38,409 bases of DNA from a virus, in IMG/VR virus record IMGVR_UViG_3300023174_000347, positions 1 through 38,409 of that record; one strand, given 5' to 3'. The notes beneath the pieces are model-generated. The model was given only the letters and a program-made list of their open reading frames with translations. It searched no databases and was not told where the DNA came from. This document shows positions 15,039 through 21,715 of the stretch, piece after piece (within the stretch, counting starts at the first letter, position 1; each line of letters starts with the position of its first letter). Both the position numbers and the translations under genes were made by a program.

Positions 15039-15355
15039 TTTTTTGTCCTTTCGTTTATGGTTTTGATTATTGGGGAAAGCCACTTGGTGCTTATGTCGTG
15101 CGAGGGTATGCGGAAAACTAGGATGCCCATTGAGGCGGCGAGGTTGTATTTTTCCATATCGTTGAGGAATCCGGAGGGTCTGGTATGCCTGCCCCTCGTC
15201 CACACCCCACCCTCTAACTCGATGGCTACGCCGTTGAGGTGGTAGTAATCAAACCGAAAGCGTCTGCCATCTACAAACTTGTATTCCTTAACCAGCCCCC
15301 AACCACCAAGGCTTCTCCATAGAAGTTCAAACTTGGCTGATGGGGTGAGCTTCAT
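15035..15355 (-). CDS. PD-(D/E)xK nuclease-like protein (DUF559/VSR-like)
   Basis: This 106-residue protein carries the core of a small PD-(D/E)xK nuclease: RRFRFDYYHL (Asp36), then GVAIELEGGVW with Glu46 and Glu48, an RGRHTRPSGF block, and NDMEKYNLAASMGILVFRI with Lys69. It matches the phage family related to DUF559 and very-short-patch-repair folds. It probably cuts or resolves DNA during replication and recombination. The ATG at 15355 lies just after the upstream stop; an in-frame extension upstream would overlap that gene. Confidence 0.75.
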   Translation of the reverse strand: MKLTPSAKFELLWRSLGGWGLVKEYKFVDGRRFRFDYYHLNGVAIELEGGVWTRGRHTRPSGFLNDMEKYNLAASMGILVFRIPSHDISTKWLSPIIKTINERTKK

Positions 15356-15356
15356 T

Positions 15357-15605
15357 TTAGTTACGCCCCACCCAGTTCTTTGTGGGCAACAATAGCTCTG
15401 GTTCTTTTGGTTCTTTAGGCTGGTTGCCCTCGGCAACGATCTTGTCCATCTTGTCCAACTCAGCGGCAACATAAAGATAGAACTGCCTTCGATCATAGTT
15501 CTGCTGGTCGATATGCTTTGCGAATATCCTTACGCCTTGCAAAATCAAAAGACCAAAGAAAGCGACAAGGAAAATAATCACCAGCGAATCCTCTGTTTCT
15601 TCCAA
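15357..15605 (-). CDS. Single-pass membrane protein
   Basis: This 82-residue protein has an acidic N-terminus, a membrane span at about residues 9-28 (LVIIFLVAFFGLLILQGVRI), then a charged cytoplasmic or periplasmic region (DQQNYDRRQFYLYVAAELDK) and a Pro/Glu-rich end. It overlaps the ligase-like gene by 28 bases. No family is recognised; it could anchor replication proteins or be a lysis accessory. Confidence 0.55.
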   Translation of the reverse strand: MEETEDSLVIIFLVAFFGLLILQGVRIFAKHIDQQNYDRRQFYLYVAAELDKMDKIVAEGNQPKEPKEPELLLPTKNWVGRN

Positions 15606-16147
15606 GCGGGGGAACAGTAAGAGGGGTTGGTGATGTAGGGATACTTGCCGTCATCAAGGGATTTCATCACGAAGCCTTCCCAGATTACTTCGCCCGCCTT
15701 GTTGTTTTGGAAGTTCATCTCCTCCCATATTGAATTGATCTTGTGGTGGGCAAGTCGAACAAATCGGAGGAGTTTGTTGTTTGGGATATCAAAGGTGACG
15801 GCTTCTAGATGTTCGATATCCTTCATCCTCTCGGCGTAGGGCTTGGGGCTGGCGGGGTCGAAGGCATCCATCACTACGATTGTTCCTTTGCCACTCTTTG
15901 TCCTTTGTCCCATAATCTCACAATCGACAAAGCGAGATTTGATTCCAGCACCAAGAATCCTCTCGGCCATCAGATTATGATTTGAGGCGAACTTGCCGTG
16001 TCGATTGTATCCTTGCTTGGTTTCTTGATCGAACAAGCCCCGCCAGCCATTCGCCTTACCCTCAATGGCTGTATCTTTCTTGAACTCAATGTGCCATGCC
16101 GGAACTGCGGAGGCTTGCGGTTTGGCTGGGAGGGGGAGGGATGTCAT
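15578..16147 (-). CDS. Short DNA/RNA ligase-like nucleotidyltransferase
   Basis: This 189-residue protein shows motifs of the covalent nucleotidyltransferase (ligase/capping) fold: EGKANGWRGLFD with the candidate adenylated lysine Lys31 (motif I, here KANG instead of KxDG), RFVDCEIMG with Asp75 and Glu77 (motif III-like), EAVTFDIP, and VIWEGFVMKS (157-162, motif IV). It is about the size of a bare adenylation domain with no OB-fold. It may seal nicks or act on RNA. The ATG at 16147 is chosen; an in-frame TTG at 16204 overlaps the upstream small gene. Confidence 0.65.
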   Translation of the reverse strand: MTSLPLPAKPQASAVPAWHIEFKKDTAIEGKANGWRGLFDQETKQGYNRHGKFASNHNLMAERILGAGIKSRFVDCEIMGQRTKSGKGTIVVMDAFDPASPKPYAERMKDIEHLEAVTFDIPNNKLLRFVRLAHHKINSIWEEMNFQNNKAGEVIWEGFVMKSLDDGKYPYITNPSYCSPAWKKQRIRW

Positions 16148-16184
16148 AGGCTTGTTGTAGGATTTCGATTTAAGTTGTAAAGGA

Positions 16185-16271
16185 TTATTTGAGCAAATGT
16201 TCAACTATTAATAGCACCGAGCCAGCCCCGATCACGAGTCCAGCAATGTAGGATATGAGGATTTTATTCAT
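16185..16271 (-). CDS. 28-residue membrane microprotein
   Basis: The ATG at 16271 opens a 28-codon frame, MNKILISYIAGLVIGAGSVL and onward, a single hydrophobic span with a short end (EHLLK). It fills the space between two other genes and ends 37 bases before the ligase start. The leader CTAAACAAATG is A-rich like its neighbours. No family is recognised. Confidence 0.45.
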   Translation of the reverse strand: MNKILISYIAGLVIGAGSVLLIVEHLLK

Positions 16272-16275
16272 TTGT

Positions 16276-16464
16276 TTAGATATCTTTGCCCCTTCCGGCA
16301 TCGGCAAACATCCACACCCCGCCCATCTTCGCTATGTCTTTGGTGAATGCAATCGCCCCCCGCTTTGTAGCGAATCCAAAAACTTCATTCTTCTTGCATG
16401 GATTTTTTGCCCTTACTGCCACGAGCCATCTTAGGTTTTTGTTTGTATGTTTCTTGTGTTTCAT
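16276..16464 (-). CDS. Small basic phage protein
   Basis: This 62-residue protein starts MKHKKHTNKNLRWLVAVRAK at 16464 with an AAAGGAC ribosome site. It has GFATKRGAIAFTKDIAK and ends in WMFADAGRGKDI. It may be a small ferredoxin-like or beta-hairpin protein. No family is recognised. A longer in-frame start upstream lacks a ribosome site. Confidence 0.5.
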   Translation of the reverse strand: MKHKKHTNKNLRWLVAVRAKNPCKKNEVFGFATKRGAIAFTKDIAKMGGVWMFADAGRGKDI

Positions 16465-16484
16465 TGTGTTTGGTTGTCCTTTCT

Positions 16485-16763
16485 TTATATGATCTCTAGG
16501 TGTTTGCTCATCCACTCCCTAGAGATTCCCTTCGTCGCCAGTTTGTCTTTAATCGCCTTTTTGAAACCTTTGGGGAGGTTGCTTTCGTGCGATGTCTTTT
16601 TCTCTATGACTTCAAAAGACCAAGGCTCGTCGGTGCGGGTTGTCTTGCCATACTTCACCCGAAAGTTTCGGCCATCTTTATCTGTCCAAGTTTCGCCGTA
16701 GTAATACTTCCCAACATTCTCACGAAGTCCTGCGAGGTAGGTCGCTTTAATTTTCTGTTTCAT
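16485..16763 (-). CDS. Small phage protein of unknown function
   Basis: This 92-residue basic protein starts MKQKIKATYLAGLRENVGKY at 16763, after an AAAGAAAG leader. It contains TWTDKDGRNFRVKYGKT and a helical end with KAIKDKLATKGISREW. No family is recognised. It sits in the early cluster of short genes. Confidence 0.5.
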   Translation of the reverse strand: MKQKIKATYLAGLRENVGKYYYGETWTDKDGRNFRVKYGKTTRTDEPWSFEVIEKKTSHESNLPKGFKKAIKDKLATKGISREWMSKHLEII

Positions 16764-16791
16764 TTAATTTCTTCTTTCTTTTGTTGATTGT

Positions 16792-17184
16792 TTATAGGGG
16801 TTCTGGTGCGCCCCACTTTTTGCCACCGGTCATAAGGTGAATGATGTGCGACCTCAAGTGGTTGCAGTAATTCTTGGCCTTGCTCTGCTCCCATTCCGGA
16901 TGCTCGCAAGATTGATACTCATAGCAAGCAATCGAATTGAGCATCTGTAAGGGGTCATAATTATATCTTCTCCCCATAGACGCAAAGGCGGGGGACTCCT
17001 CGCTGTCTTTATACCGATAGTTTACGCTCCTCTGGTTTTCATCATATAACATCTGACCGAGGGCATCAATGTCTTCTCCTTCCTCTATCCACTTAGAGGC
17101 ATAGGCTCTTAAGTTATTTCTTCCGATATCAATTCCGCTTGCTAGGTATTCGATGTGGTTTTGATCTACTAGGTATGCACTCAT
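16792..17184 (-). CDS. Conserved phage protein (MSAYLVDQNHIEYL family)
   Basis: This 130-residue protein starts MSAYLVDQNHIEYLASG and has ALGQMLYDENQRSVNYRY and LNSIACYEYQSCEHPEWEQS. This three-block pattern is common in phages and some bacteria, usually near replication genes, but has no known activity. It has an AAACAAAGAAAGAACC leader and ATG at 17184. Confidence 0.65.
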   Translation of the reverse strand: MSAYLVDQNHIEYLASGIDIGRNNLRAYASKWIEEGEDIDALGQMLYDENQRSVNYRYKDSEESPAFASMGRRYNYDPLQMLNSIACYEYQSCEHPEWEQSKAKNYCNHLRSHIIHLMTGGKKWGAPEPL

Positions 17185-17214
17185 TGGTTTTGGTTCTTTC
17201 TTTGTTTATTTGGA

Positions 17215-17526
17215 TTATTTCTTGACCGCCAAGATTCCCCTTCCGCAACAGTTTGAAACCTCAATGCCGACAAAGGACTCATCTTCAAAATGACGGAAGC
17301 GGTCTCTGGAGCTTCCCACTAAGTATACTCCTTGAAGTCCTATTGCTTTCTCTGGGCTAACCCTACCAAAGAAGTCCTCGACCTGCTCAATGGAGTCAGT
17401 CATTCCATCAAATCTTGAGCGAGTCTTGCAGAAAAGTGAATCTGCGTTCTTGCGGATAAAGCTCTTTAGTGTCGCAAGGGTGATTTTCTTTTTGGTTTCC
17501 GTCAGTGTTTCTGTGGTTGTTTGCAT
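17215..17526 (-). CDS. First early gene, unknown function
   Basis: This 103-residue protein starts at the ATG at 17526 (MQTTTETLTETKKKITLATL). It has a helical middle with KSFIRKNADSLFCKTRSRFD and a beta-like end (GLQGVYLVGSSRDRFRHFED). It is the first gene after a strong promoter-like sequence, only six bases from the -10 element, so it may be translated without a leader. An in-frame GTG two codons upstream is possible. No family is recognised. Confidence 0.55.
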   Translation of the reverse strand: MQTTTETLTETKKKITLATLKSFIRKNADSLFCKTRSRFDGMTDSIEQVEDFFGRVSPEKAIGLQGVYLVGSSRDRFRHFEDESFVGIEVSNCCGRGILAVKK

Positions 17527-17532
17527 ATCCAC

Positions 17533-17560
17533 ACCCTAACACACCCCCAAAACTTGTCAA
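17533..17560 (-). promoter_or_regulatory. Sigma-70-like promoter of the early operon
   Basis: A perfect TTGACA lies at 17555-17560 and TAGGGT at 17533-17538, with a 16-base spacer, on the minus strand. The predicted transcript start falls at about the ATG at 17526, so the first message may be leaderless. It faces the replication region, and no other gap in the early region holds as good a match. Confidence 0.5.
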
Positions 17561-17581
17561 TGGTTTATTTATCTTATCTTG

Positions 17582-17600
17582 ACGATTGTTCGCAAATCGT
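17582..17600. promoter_or_regulatory. Inverted repeat, possible operator
   Basis: ACGATT and AATCGT form a 6-base inverted repeat with a 7-base centre, about 22 bases upstream of the -35 element. It lies in the only intergenic gap of the early region and next to a small HTH gene, so it could be the binding site of that regulator. No binding evidence exists. Confidence 0.35.
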
Positions 17601-17614
17601 TATAAACACGCTAC

Positions 17615-17875
17615 TTACGAGGGGAGTATTTTGTAGGCTTTTATCCATCTAAAGAATGTATGCCCCCTTTTATTTGGAAGCACGATTTTAATTTTCCTAA
17701 CTTCCAGCTTCTTTTTTTCTAGTAATTCACGGAGGAGGCGATCGATGGAGCTTGTTTTTTTCCCAGTTAATTTCATTATCTCTGCTCGACTTTTGAATCC
17801 CTCTGGAACAGGGGGACACTCTTTGTTTAAGATGTGTTCTTGTAAAAGTTTCTGCCAAGGATTTCGTGCATTCAT
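17615..17875 (-). CDS. Small HTH protein, possible regulator
   Basis: This 86-residue protein contains SRAEIMKLTGKKTSSIDRLL, a likely helix-turn-helix, followed by RELLEKKKLEVRKIKIVLPN, a basic wing. It lies immediately upstream of the early promoter and its inverted repeat, a usual place for a small regulator. It follows the metallophosphoesterase gene by one base. Confidence 0.5.
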   Translation of the reverse strand: MNARNPWQKLLQEHILNKECPPVPEGFKSRAEIMKLTGKKTSSIDRLLRELLEKKKLEVRKIKIVLPNKRGHTFFRWIKAYKILPS

Positions 17876-17876
17876 A

Positions 17877-18617
17877 TTAAAATGCCTTTATGCCGGTAGG
17901 CAGATAAAACTTGTTGCCTCTTTGCCGTGCTTGAAAAACCTCGTGCGTTTTATCCGGATAAATTGCTCCGAACGCCCAGCCGTGTTGCCAGCGGAGTCTG
18001 CGGAGTTGGCCTCGATTATATTCTGGGGTCTTGTTGCATAAGCACCCGATATTGTGGCCAGTCCGAGGGTCGATGGAGACGCTTCTAAAATAATCAATGG
18101 CGTGGGTATGGCCGAAAATAACATCCCCATAAGCATCGGCGTGTTGCTTGCCGGAGTGCATTGCGTGGCCGTAGCCGTGGACGAATGAGAGCGAGCCACA
18201 CTTATATATCCCGCCGACTGAATCGTAGGGGAACATCCTTGCCTTCGTCTCCCTCATTATCGCTTCGATGTTTGCTATCCCATCGTTTGCATAGTCCCTT
18301 GCCAGACCGCTTCGGCTGTTCCTAGCCATATCGAAAATCCGTTCATCGTGATTGCCCCGCAGGAACACCCTCTCACTTCCGTGGGAAAAAAACTCCCGAA
18401 TGAACTCCTCCCCGCAGTCCCAATCCTTTTGCAGACTCGATGCTTGTTCCTCATCTCCTGCCCCCTTTCTGATTGCACGGAAGTCCCAGAGGTCGCCGAT
18501 GCAAACCACGAGATCGGGTTTGTATTCCTTGGTAAAAGCAAGCAGGGCTTTAACCGAGGGAGCGTCTTGTTCATCGCCGTGGATATCGCCACAAGCGACA
18601 AACTTTATTGGCTTCAT
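17877..18617 (-). CDS. Calcineurin-like metallophosphoesterase
   Basis: This 246-residue protein has all five metallophosphoesterase blocks: GDIHGD (Asp11, His13), GDLWD (Asp42), GNHDE (Asn89, His90), a VHGYGH block (His147) and GHTH (His170, His172). Two metal ions would be bound. The substrate cannot be read; phage members act on DNA, nucleotides or phosphoproteins. The ATG overlaps the MazG-like gene stop as ATGA. Confidence 0.85.
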   Translation of the reverse strand: MKPIKFVACGDIHGDEQDAPSVKALLAFTKEYKPDLVVCIGDLWDFRAIRKGAGDEEQASSLQKDWDCGEEFIREFFSHGSERVFLRGNHDERIFDMARNSRSGLARDYANDGIANIEAIMRETKARMFPYDSVGGIYKCGSLSFVHGYGHAMHSGKQHADAYGDVIFGHTHAIDYFRSVSIDPRTGHNIGCLCNKTPEYNRGQLRRLRWQHGWAFGAIYPDKTHEVFQARQRGNKFYLPTGIKAF

Positions 18618-18976
18618 AAATGGGGTTTAGATTGTCCAGTTAGAGTTGTGTAAATTAGATTGCAACACTCTCTTGCTCGAGGATTTGTCAATGTTTCGTC
18701 CGTGCATCCATCCCTTGCTAATTCCATCACAATGTGCATTTGCTGGCGAAGGGTGAGGAGATAGGTCAGTTGGTCGGTCGCCTCCTCGATTGCGTTCTCT
18801 ACGAGTCGTGCCGTGGGCATCTCCCACAATTTTGTCCCGCCGTGTTCTACCACTCCCTTTTTATATTTTCTCTCCATCGACTCGACCGCCGCCATCTGCA
18901 AAGTAGTGAGATGGAGATCGTGCTTTTTTGTAAAAACTTCCTCGGTTGTTTTCTCCACTCCCTGCTCTGATGTCAT
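18614..18976 (-). CDS. MazG-like nucleotide pyrophosphohydrolase (tentative)
   Basis: This 120-residue helical protein has ESMERKYKKGVVEHGG, then ARLVENAIEEATDQLTYLLT with acidic positions Glu60, Glu64, Glu65 and Asp68. This resembles the all-alpha NTP pyrophosphatase fold (MazG/dUTPase-like), where a KYxxG and an ExxEE-x2-D pattern bind magnesium. It could clean up nucleotides or alter (p)ppGpp during infection. The match is partial, so this is a moderate call. Confidence 0.5.
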   Translation of the reverse strand: MTSEQGVEKTTEEVFTKKHDLHLTTLQMAAVESMERKYKKGVVEHGGTKLWEMPTARLVENAIEEATDQLTYLLTLRQQMHIVMELARDGCTDETLTNPRARECCNLIYTTLTGQSKPHL

Positions 18977-18979
18977 CCA

Positions 18980-19486
18980 TTAACGACTAGACCACGGACG
19001 CTTATTGACTAGGGAAATCTTTTGCTTGTTCACTTCTTGTTTTTGCGGGCTAACTAATTCACGCCATCCAGAGATATTCGCATCCTCAAGATGGGGTTGT
19101 TCCCAATCCAATCCACGAAGGCCGTGCTTCTCTGCAATCTTGCGGGTGATTGAATATCCTTGGTCATCGTCCCAAGAGGCCAGTAGATCACCGCTAGGAG
19201 TGCGAGCAAGGGGAACATAGTCGATTGCGTGAGAGCCTTTACCTTGGTCAATGTGGAGCGATTGTGGGGGTATTCCACGAGCGTTTGTGACTTTCCTCCC
19301 AGCCTTTGTCCGTCCTCGGGCGTATAGCTCCTCTTGCTCTTGGGGCGTTCTAGTCGAACAATAGATCAGAACTGGAATCTTTTTAGACATTAACTCCGAG
19401 TACCAAGCCCCCACCCTCTTGCCGAAACTAGGCTCGCACTTTTCTATGTGGCCTCTTGACCTTTCCACCGCCTCCCGAATCGTCAT
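18980..19486 (-). CDS. Endolysin, M15-type peptidase (L-alanyl-D-glutamate / VanY-like)
   Basis: This 168-residue protein has YCSTRTPQEQEELYARGR, then SLHIDQGKGSHAIDYVPL and LRGLDWEQPHLED, the three blocks of M15 peptidases. Candidate zinc ligands are His78 (or His86), Asp89 and His132. The H-to-D spacing is longer than the usual SxHxxGxAxD, an insertion of several residues. No signal peptide is seen, so it would need a holin. It follows a holin-like protein and a spanin-like pair, and overlaps the lipoprotein stop as ATGA. Confidence 0.8.
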   Translation of the reverse strand: MTIREAVERSRGHIEKCEPSFGKRVGAWYSELMSKKIPVLIYCSTRTPQEQEELYARGRTKAGRKVTNARGIPPQSLHIDQGKGSHAIDYVPLARTPSGDLLASWDDDQGYSITRKIAEKHGLRGLDWEQPHLEDANISGWRELVSPQKQEVNKQKISLVNKRPWSSR

Positions 19487-19728
19487 TGATCGAGTCTCTT
19501 TCGGAGTCGTTCATTCTCCTCCACAAGTCGAGAAATCGTTTTGAGCGATTGCCCAAAAAGCTGTCTGTATTCTTCTGGGGTTGCTTTGGTTCGGTCGAGC
19601 TTGTCCCACCGCATAATGAAGTCGGTAATTGAATCTTGGTTCGGGACTTGCCCAATGTCGTAAGGGCGGGTTGTTACGCACCCACAAAGAAAGCTAGCGA
19701 CGATGAATCCAGCTATCCACTTCCGCAT
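19483..19728 (-). CDS. Outer-membrane lipoprotein, o-spanin-like
   Basis: This 81-residue protein starts MRKWIAGFIVASFLCGCVTT: a basic N-region, a hydrophobic core and a lipobox with Cys15 or Cys17. The mature part is polar and ends in a helix with LKTISRLVEENERLRKRLDQ. Its start lies inside the 19694-19855 gene in another frame, as Rz1 does inside Rz. Together they would fuse inner and outer membranes at lysis. Alternative ATG at 19761 adds 11 residues before the signal. Confidence 0.6.
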   Translation of the reverse strand: MRKWIAGFIVASFLCGCVTTRPYDIGQVPNQDSITDFIMRWDKLDRTKATPEEYRQLFGQSLKTISRLVEENERLRKRLDQ

Positions 19729-19855
19729 CTCGCAGACGGCGATTGTAAGCAATTTCTTCATCGTCTCGTTCTTTTCTTGTCTTGGCTCGATTTTTAAGCC
19801 ACCAGAAAACAATCCCAACAACTCCTGCAAGCGAGGCGATGGCGGCCTCAAACAT
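19694..19855 (-). CDS. Small membrane protein, i-spanin-like
   Basis: This 53-residue protein starts MFEAAIASLAGVVGIVFWWL, one N-terminal membrane span, then a highly charged helix (RAKTRKERDDEEIAYNRRLR). It is short for an Rz-type i-spanin, yet the topology and the overlap with the lipoprotein gene fit. The ATG at 19855 is preceded by AAGTAGG and lies 3 bases after the holin-like gene. Confidence 0.55.
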   Translation of the reverse strand: MFEAAIASLAGVVGIVFWWLKNRAKTRKERDDEEIAYNRRLRDAEVDSWIHRR

Positions 19856-19858
19856 AAC

Positions 19859-20029
19859 CTACTTCTTCGAGAACTTACTGAGAAACGAAACGATCTTGGT
19901 TAGCGTGGCCTCCGGCTCGTCACCGGGTATCAAAGAGGCAACGGCAATCACGGCAGAGAGAAGGGCGGTCAATGCTCCAAGCCAAGCAAACAAGTCTTGT
20001 GTTTGAACGAAGGATAGGAGTTGGTTCAT
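19859..20029 (-). CDS. Holin-like small membrane protein
   Basis: This 56-residue protein starts MNQLLSFVQTQDLFAWLGAL and has a hydrophobic stretch (LTALLSAVIAVASLI) followed by PGDEPEATLTKIVSFLSKFS and a basic end. The span plus PGDEPE loop plus amphipathic basic tail is a common layout next to endolysins. It is the first gene of the lysis cassette and probably permeabilises the inner membrane. Confidence 0.6.
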   Translation of the reverse strand: MNQLLSFVQTQDLFAWLGALTALLSAVIAVASLIPGDEPEATLTKIVSFLSKFSKK

Positions 20030-20052
20030 ACTGATGGCGGGGTGTCAAGGGG

Positions 20053-20670
20053 CTATGCGTACGGCCAATAGGTTGCTGGGTCTAAGTCAAAAGACTGGCT
20101 ACCTGTTACTGACCAGTCGTCGTATTGAGTCCAAGCCGGAAACCAATATATATATGTTGGAATTAAAATTCCATCAATTGTGAATGTAGAAACAGGGTCA
20201 AGTTGAGCCTGCACCTTTTCGTCCCCCGCATCTTTGCTGTCGTACCAACCTGAAACCCGCATTTGGGGGTAGACAGTTGAGCCGTCAATATAAGCATTAG
20301 AATAAAAATAAACGAACCAATTGTTTGTGCTAGAATTACTTGCATTAAATCCTATATTAAGGATATTCCTGTCCCCTCGGCAAACAAGATTTTCTTCAGA
20401 TGAAATTCCGCCAGTCCAATCTGTATCTTGATTTAGGCTTGTCGTAGTCCAATTATTAATTAAGGGCTCTGCTTCCGGTGGTGTTGCTGTTTCGTTACAA
20501 GCAGAACTTCCGGTTAGTGTCCAAGTTTTTACCTGCCACCACCAAGACATATATTGCTCAAGGGGTAGAGAAATTGGGTAATCAGTACCCCTACCAGTTG
20601 AGGGCGGTGTTCCATTTGTAAGACAGAACGGAAAATACCCACTCTTACTAGCATGAAGAACTTTACCCAT
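20053..20670 (-). CDS. Tail-associated or receptor-binding protein
   Basis: This 205-residue protein starts MGKVLHASKSGYFPFCLTNG at 20670 and is rich in Trp, Tyr, Ser, Thr and Asp. It has beta-strand blocks such as WWWQVKTWTLTGS, NWFVYFYSNAYIDG and TYIYWFPAWTQYDD. It is the last gene of the tail module and follows the NHL propeller, so it could be a fibre tip or adhesin. The frame is open to 20748 but that stretch overlaps the NHL gene. Confidence 0.5.
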   Translation of the reverse strand: MGKVLHASKSGYFPFCLTNGTPPSTGRGTDYPISLPLEQYMSWWWQVKTWTLTGSSACNETATPPEAEPLINNWTTTSLNQDTDWTGGISSEENLVCRGDRNILNIGFNASNSSTNNWFVYFYSNAYIDGSTVYPQMRVSGWYDSKDAGDEKVQAQLDPVSTFTIDGILIPTYIYWFPAWTQYDDWSVTGSQSFDLDPATYWPYA

Positions 20671-20680
20671 AAGGATTTTG

Positions 20681-21715
20681 TTAGGGCAAAATAGAACTTC
20701 GGATAGTAAAATTGAAGGTATCTCCGACAAAGATATTTCCTGTGGCATCTACGGCAATGCCTCTGGGCCCTTGAAATGTAGCCATATCTCCATTGGTACT
20801 TCCGGAAACACCCGGAGTTCCAGCAAGTGTTGTTACCACCCCTGCACTTGTTACTTTGCGGATTGTGTTATTATCGGTATCTGCCACCAAAACATTGCCC
20901 TCCGTATCAACGGCAACGCCATAAGGTTGATTAAACCTTGCGGCTGAGCCGGTGCCGTTGGCACTGCCATCAAACCCTGCGAGGCCAGCTAGGGTGGTCA
21001 CTACCCCTGCGCTAGTTACTTTTCGGATTGTGTGGTTGTTTCTATCTGCGACAAAGACATTTCCTGCAGAATCTACGGTAACACCATAAGGATAAGCAAA
21101 CTGAGCGGCTGAGCCGGTGCCGTCGGTACTGCCATTAGAACCCCCAGCTAGGGTAGTTACTACCCCCGAGCTAGTTACTTTGCGGATTGAGTTATTAAAT
21201 GTATCTGCGACAAAGATATTTCCTGCAGAATCTATGGCAACGCCATGAGGAAAACCAAACCGAGCGACTGTGCCGGTGCCGTCGGTATTTCCATCAAACC
21301 CTGCAAGGCCAGCAAGTGTTGTTACTACCCCCGCACTTGTTACTTTTCGGATTGTGTAATCCGGCCCATCTCCGACAAAAATATTGCCTGCGGAATCTAC
21401 GGCAACTCCAGAGGGTGAATAAAATCTAGCGTCTGAGCCGGTGCCGTCGACGTGGCCGGCAAAACCCTCACGACCAGCTAGGGTAGTTACTATTCCCGCA
21501 CTTGTTACTTTGCGGATTGAGTTATTATCTGCGACAAAGACATTGCCCGCAGAATCTACGCAAACTCCGGTTGGAAAATTGAACCGAGCGACTGTGCTGG
21601 TGCCGTTAAAGCTACCAGAAGAACCAGCACGGCCAGCTAATACGCCAAAATATAAGCCTATGAATGATTCTGTAATGCTAATGCCAGATAGCGAAACATT
21701 ACAAAATCTGCTCAT
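20681..21715 (-). CDS. Six-bladed NHL-repeat beta-propeller protein, tail tip candidate
   Basis: This 344-residue protein is almost entirely six repeats of about 55 residues with the pattern GVVTTLAG, then GTGSxARF, then GVAVDSAGNVFVADxxNNTI, then RKVTSAG. This is the NHL repeat, which folds as a six-bladed propeller. In bacteria such proteins bind sugars or proteins. Here it lies between a long fibre-like gene and another tail protein, and overlaps the fibre gene as ATGA, so it probably sits on the tail tip and binds a host surface glycan. The N-terminal 23 residues may attach it. Confidence 0.75.
   Translation of the reverse strand: MSRFCNVSLSGISITESFIGLYFGVLAGRAGSSGSFNGTSTVARFNFPTGVCVDSAGNVFVADNNSIRKVTSAGIVTTLAGREGFAGHVDGTGSDARFYSPSGVAVDSAGNIFVGDGPDYTIRKVTSAGVVTTLAGLAGFDGNTDGTGTVARFGFPHGVAIDSAGNIFVADTFNNSIRKVTSSGVVTTLAGGSNGSTDGTGSAAQFAYPYGVTVDSAGNVFVADRNNHTIRKVTSAGVVTTLAGLAGFDGSANGTGSAARFNQPYGVAVDTEGNVLVADTDNNTIRKVTSAGVVTTLAGTPGVSGSTNGDMATFQGPRGIAVDATGNIFVGDTFNFTIRSSILP
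20693..21646. repeat. Six direct repeats of about 165 bases encoding propeller blades
   Basis: The NHL gene consists of six imperfect tandem units. Units 3 to 5 are close enough to share long identical stretches, such as GCGGATTG and CTTGTTACTTTGCGG near each blade junction. These could recombine to change the number of blades, or be misassembled from short reads. Confidence 0.75.

Noticed and set aside
17949-17962. Palindrome TTTATCCGGATAAA as a possible operator or DnaA-type site
   Set aside because: It is inside the metallophosphoesterase coding region, single, and explained by codons.
20036-20052. TTGACA before the holin-like gene as a promoter
   Set aside because: No -10 element lies at 16-18 bases; the nearest TATGAA is only about 12 bases away.
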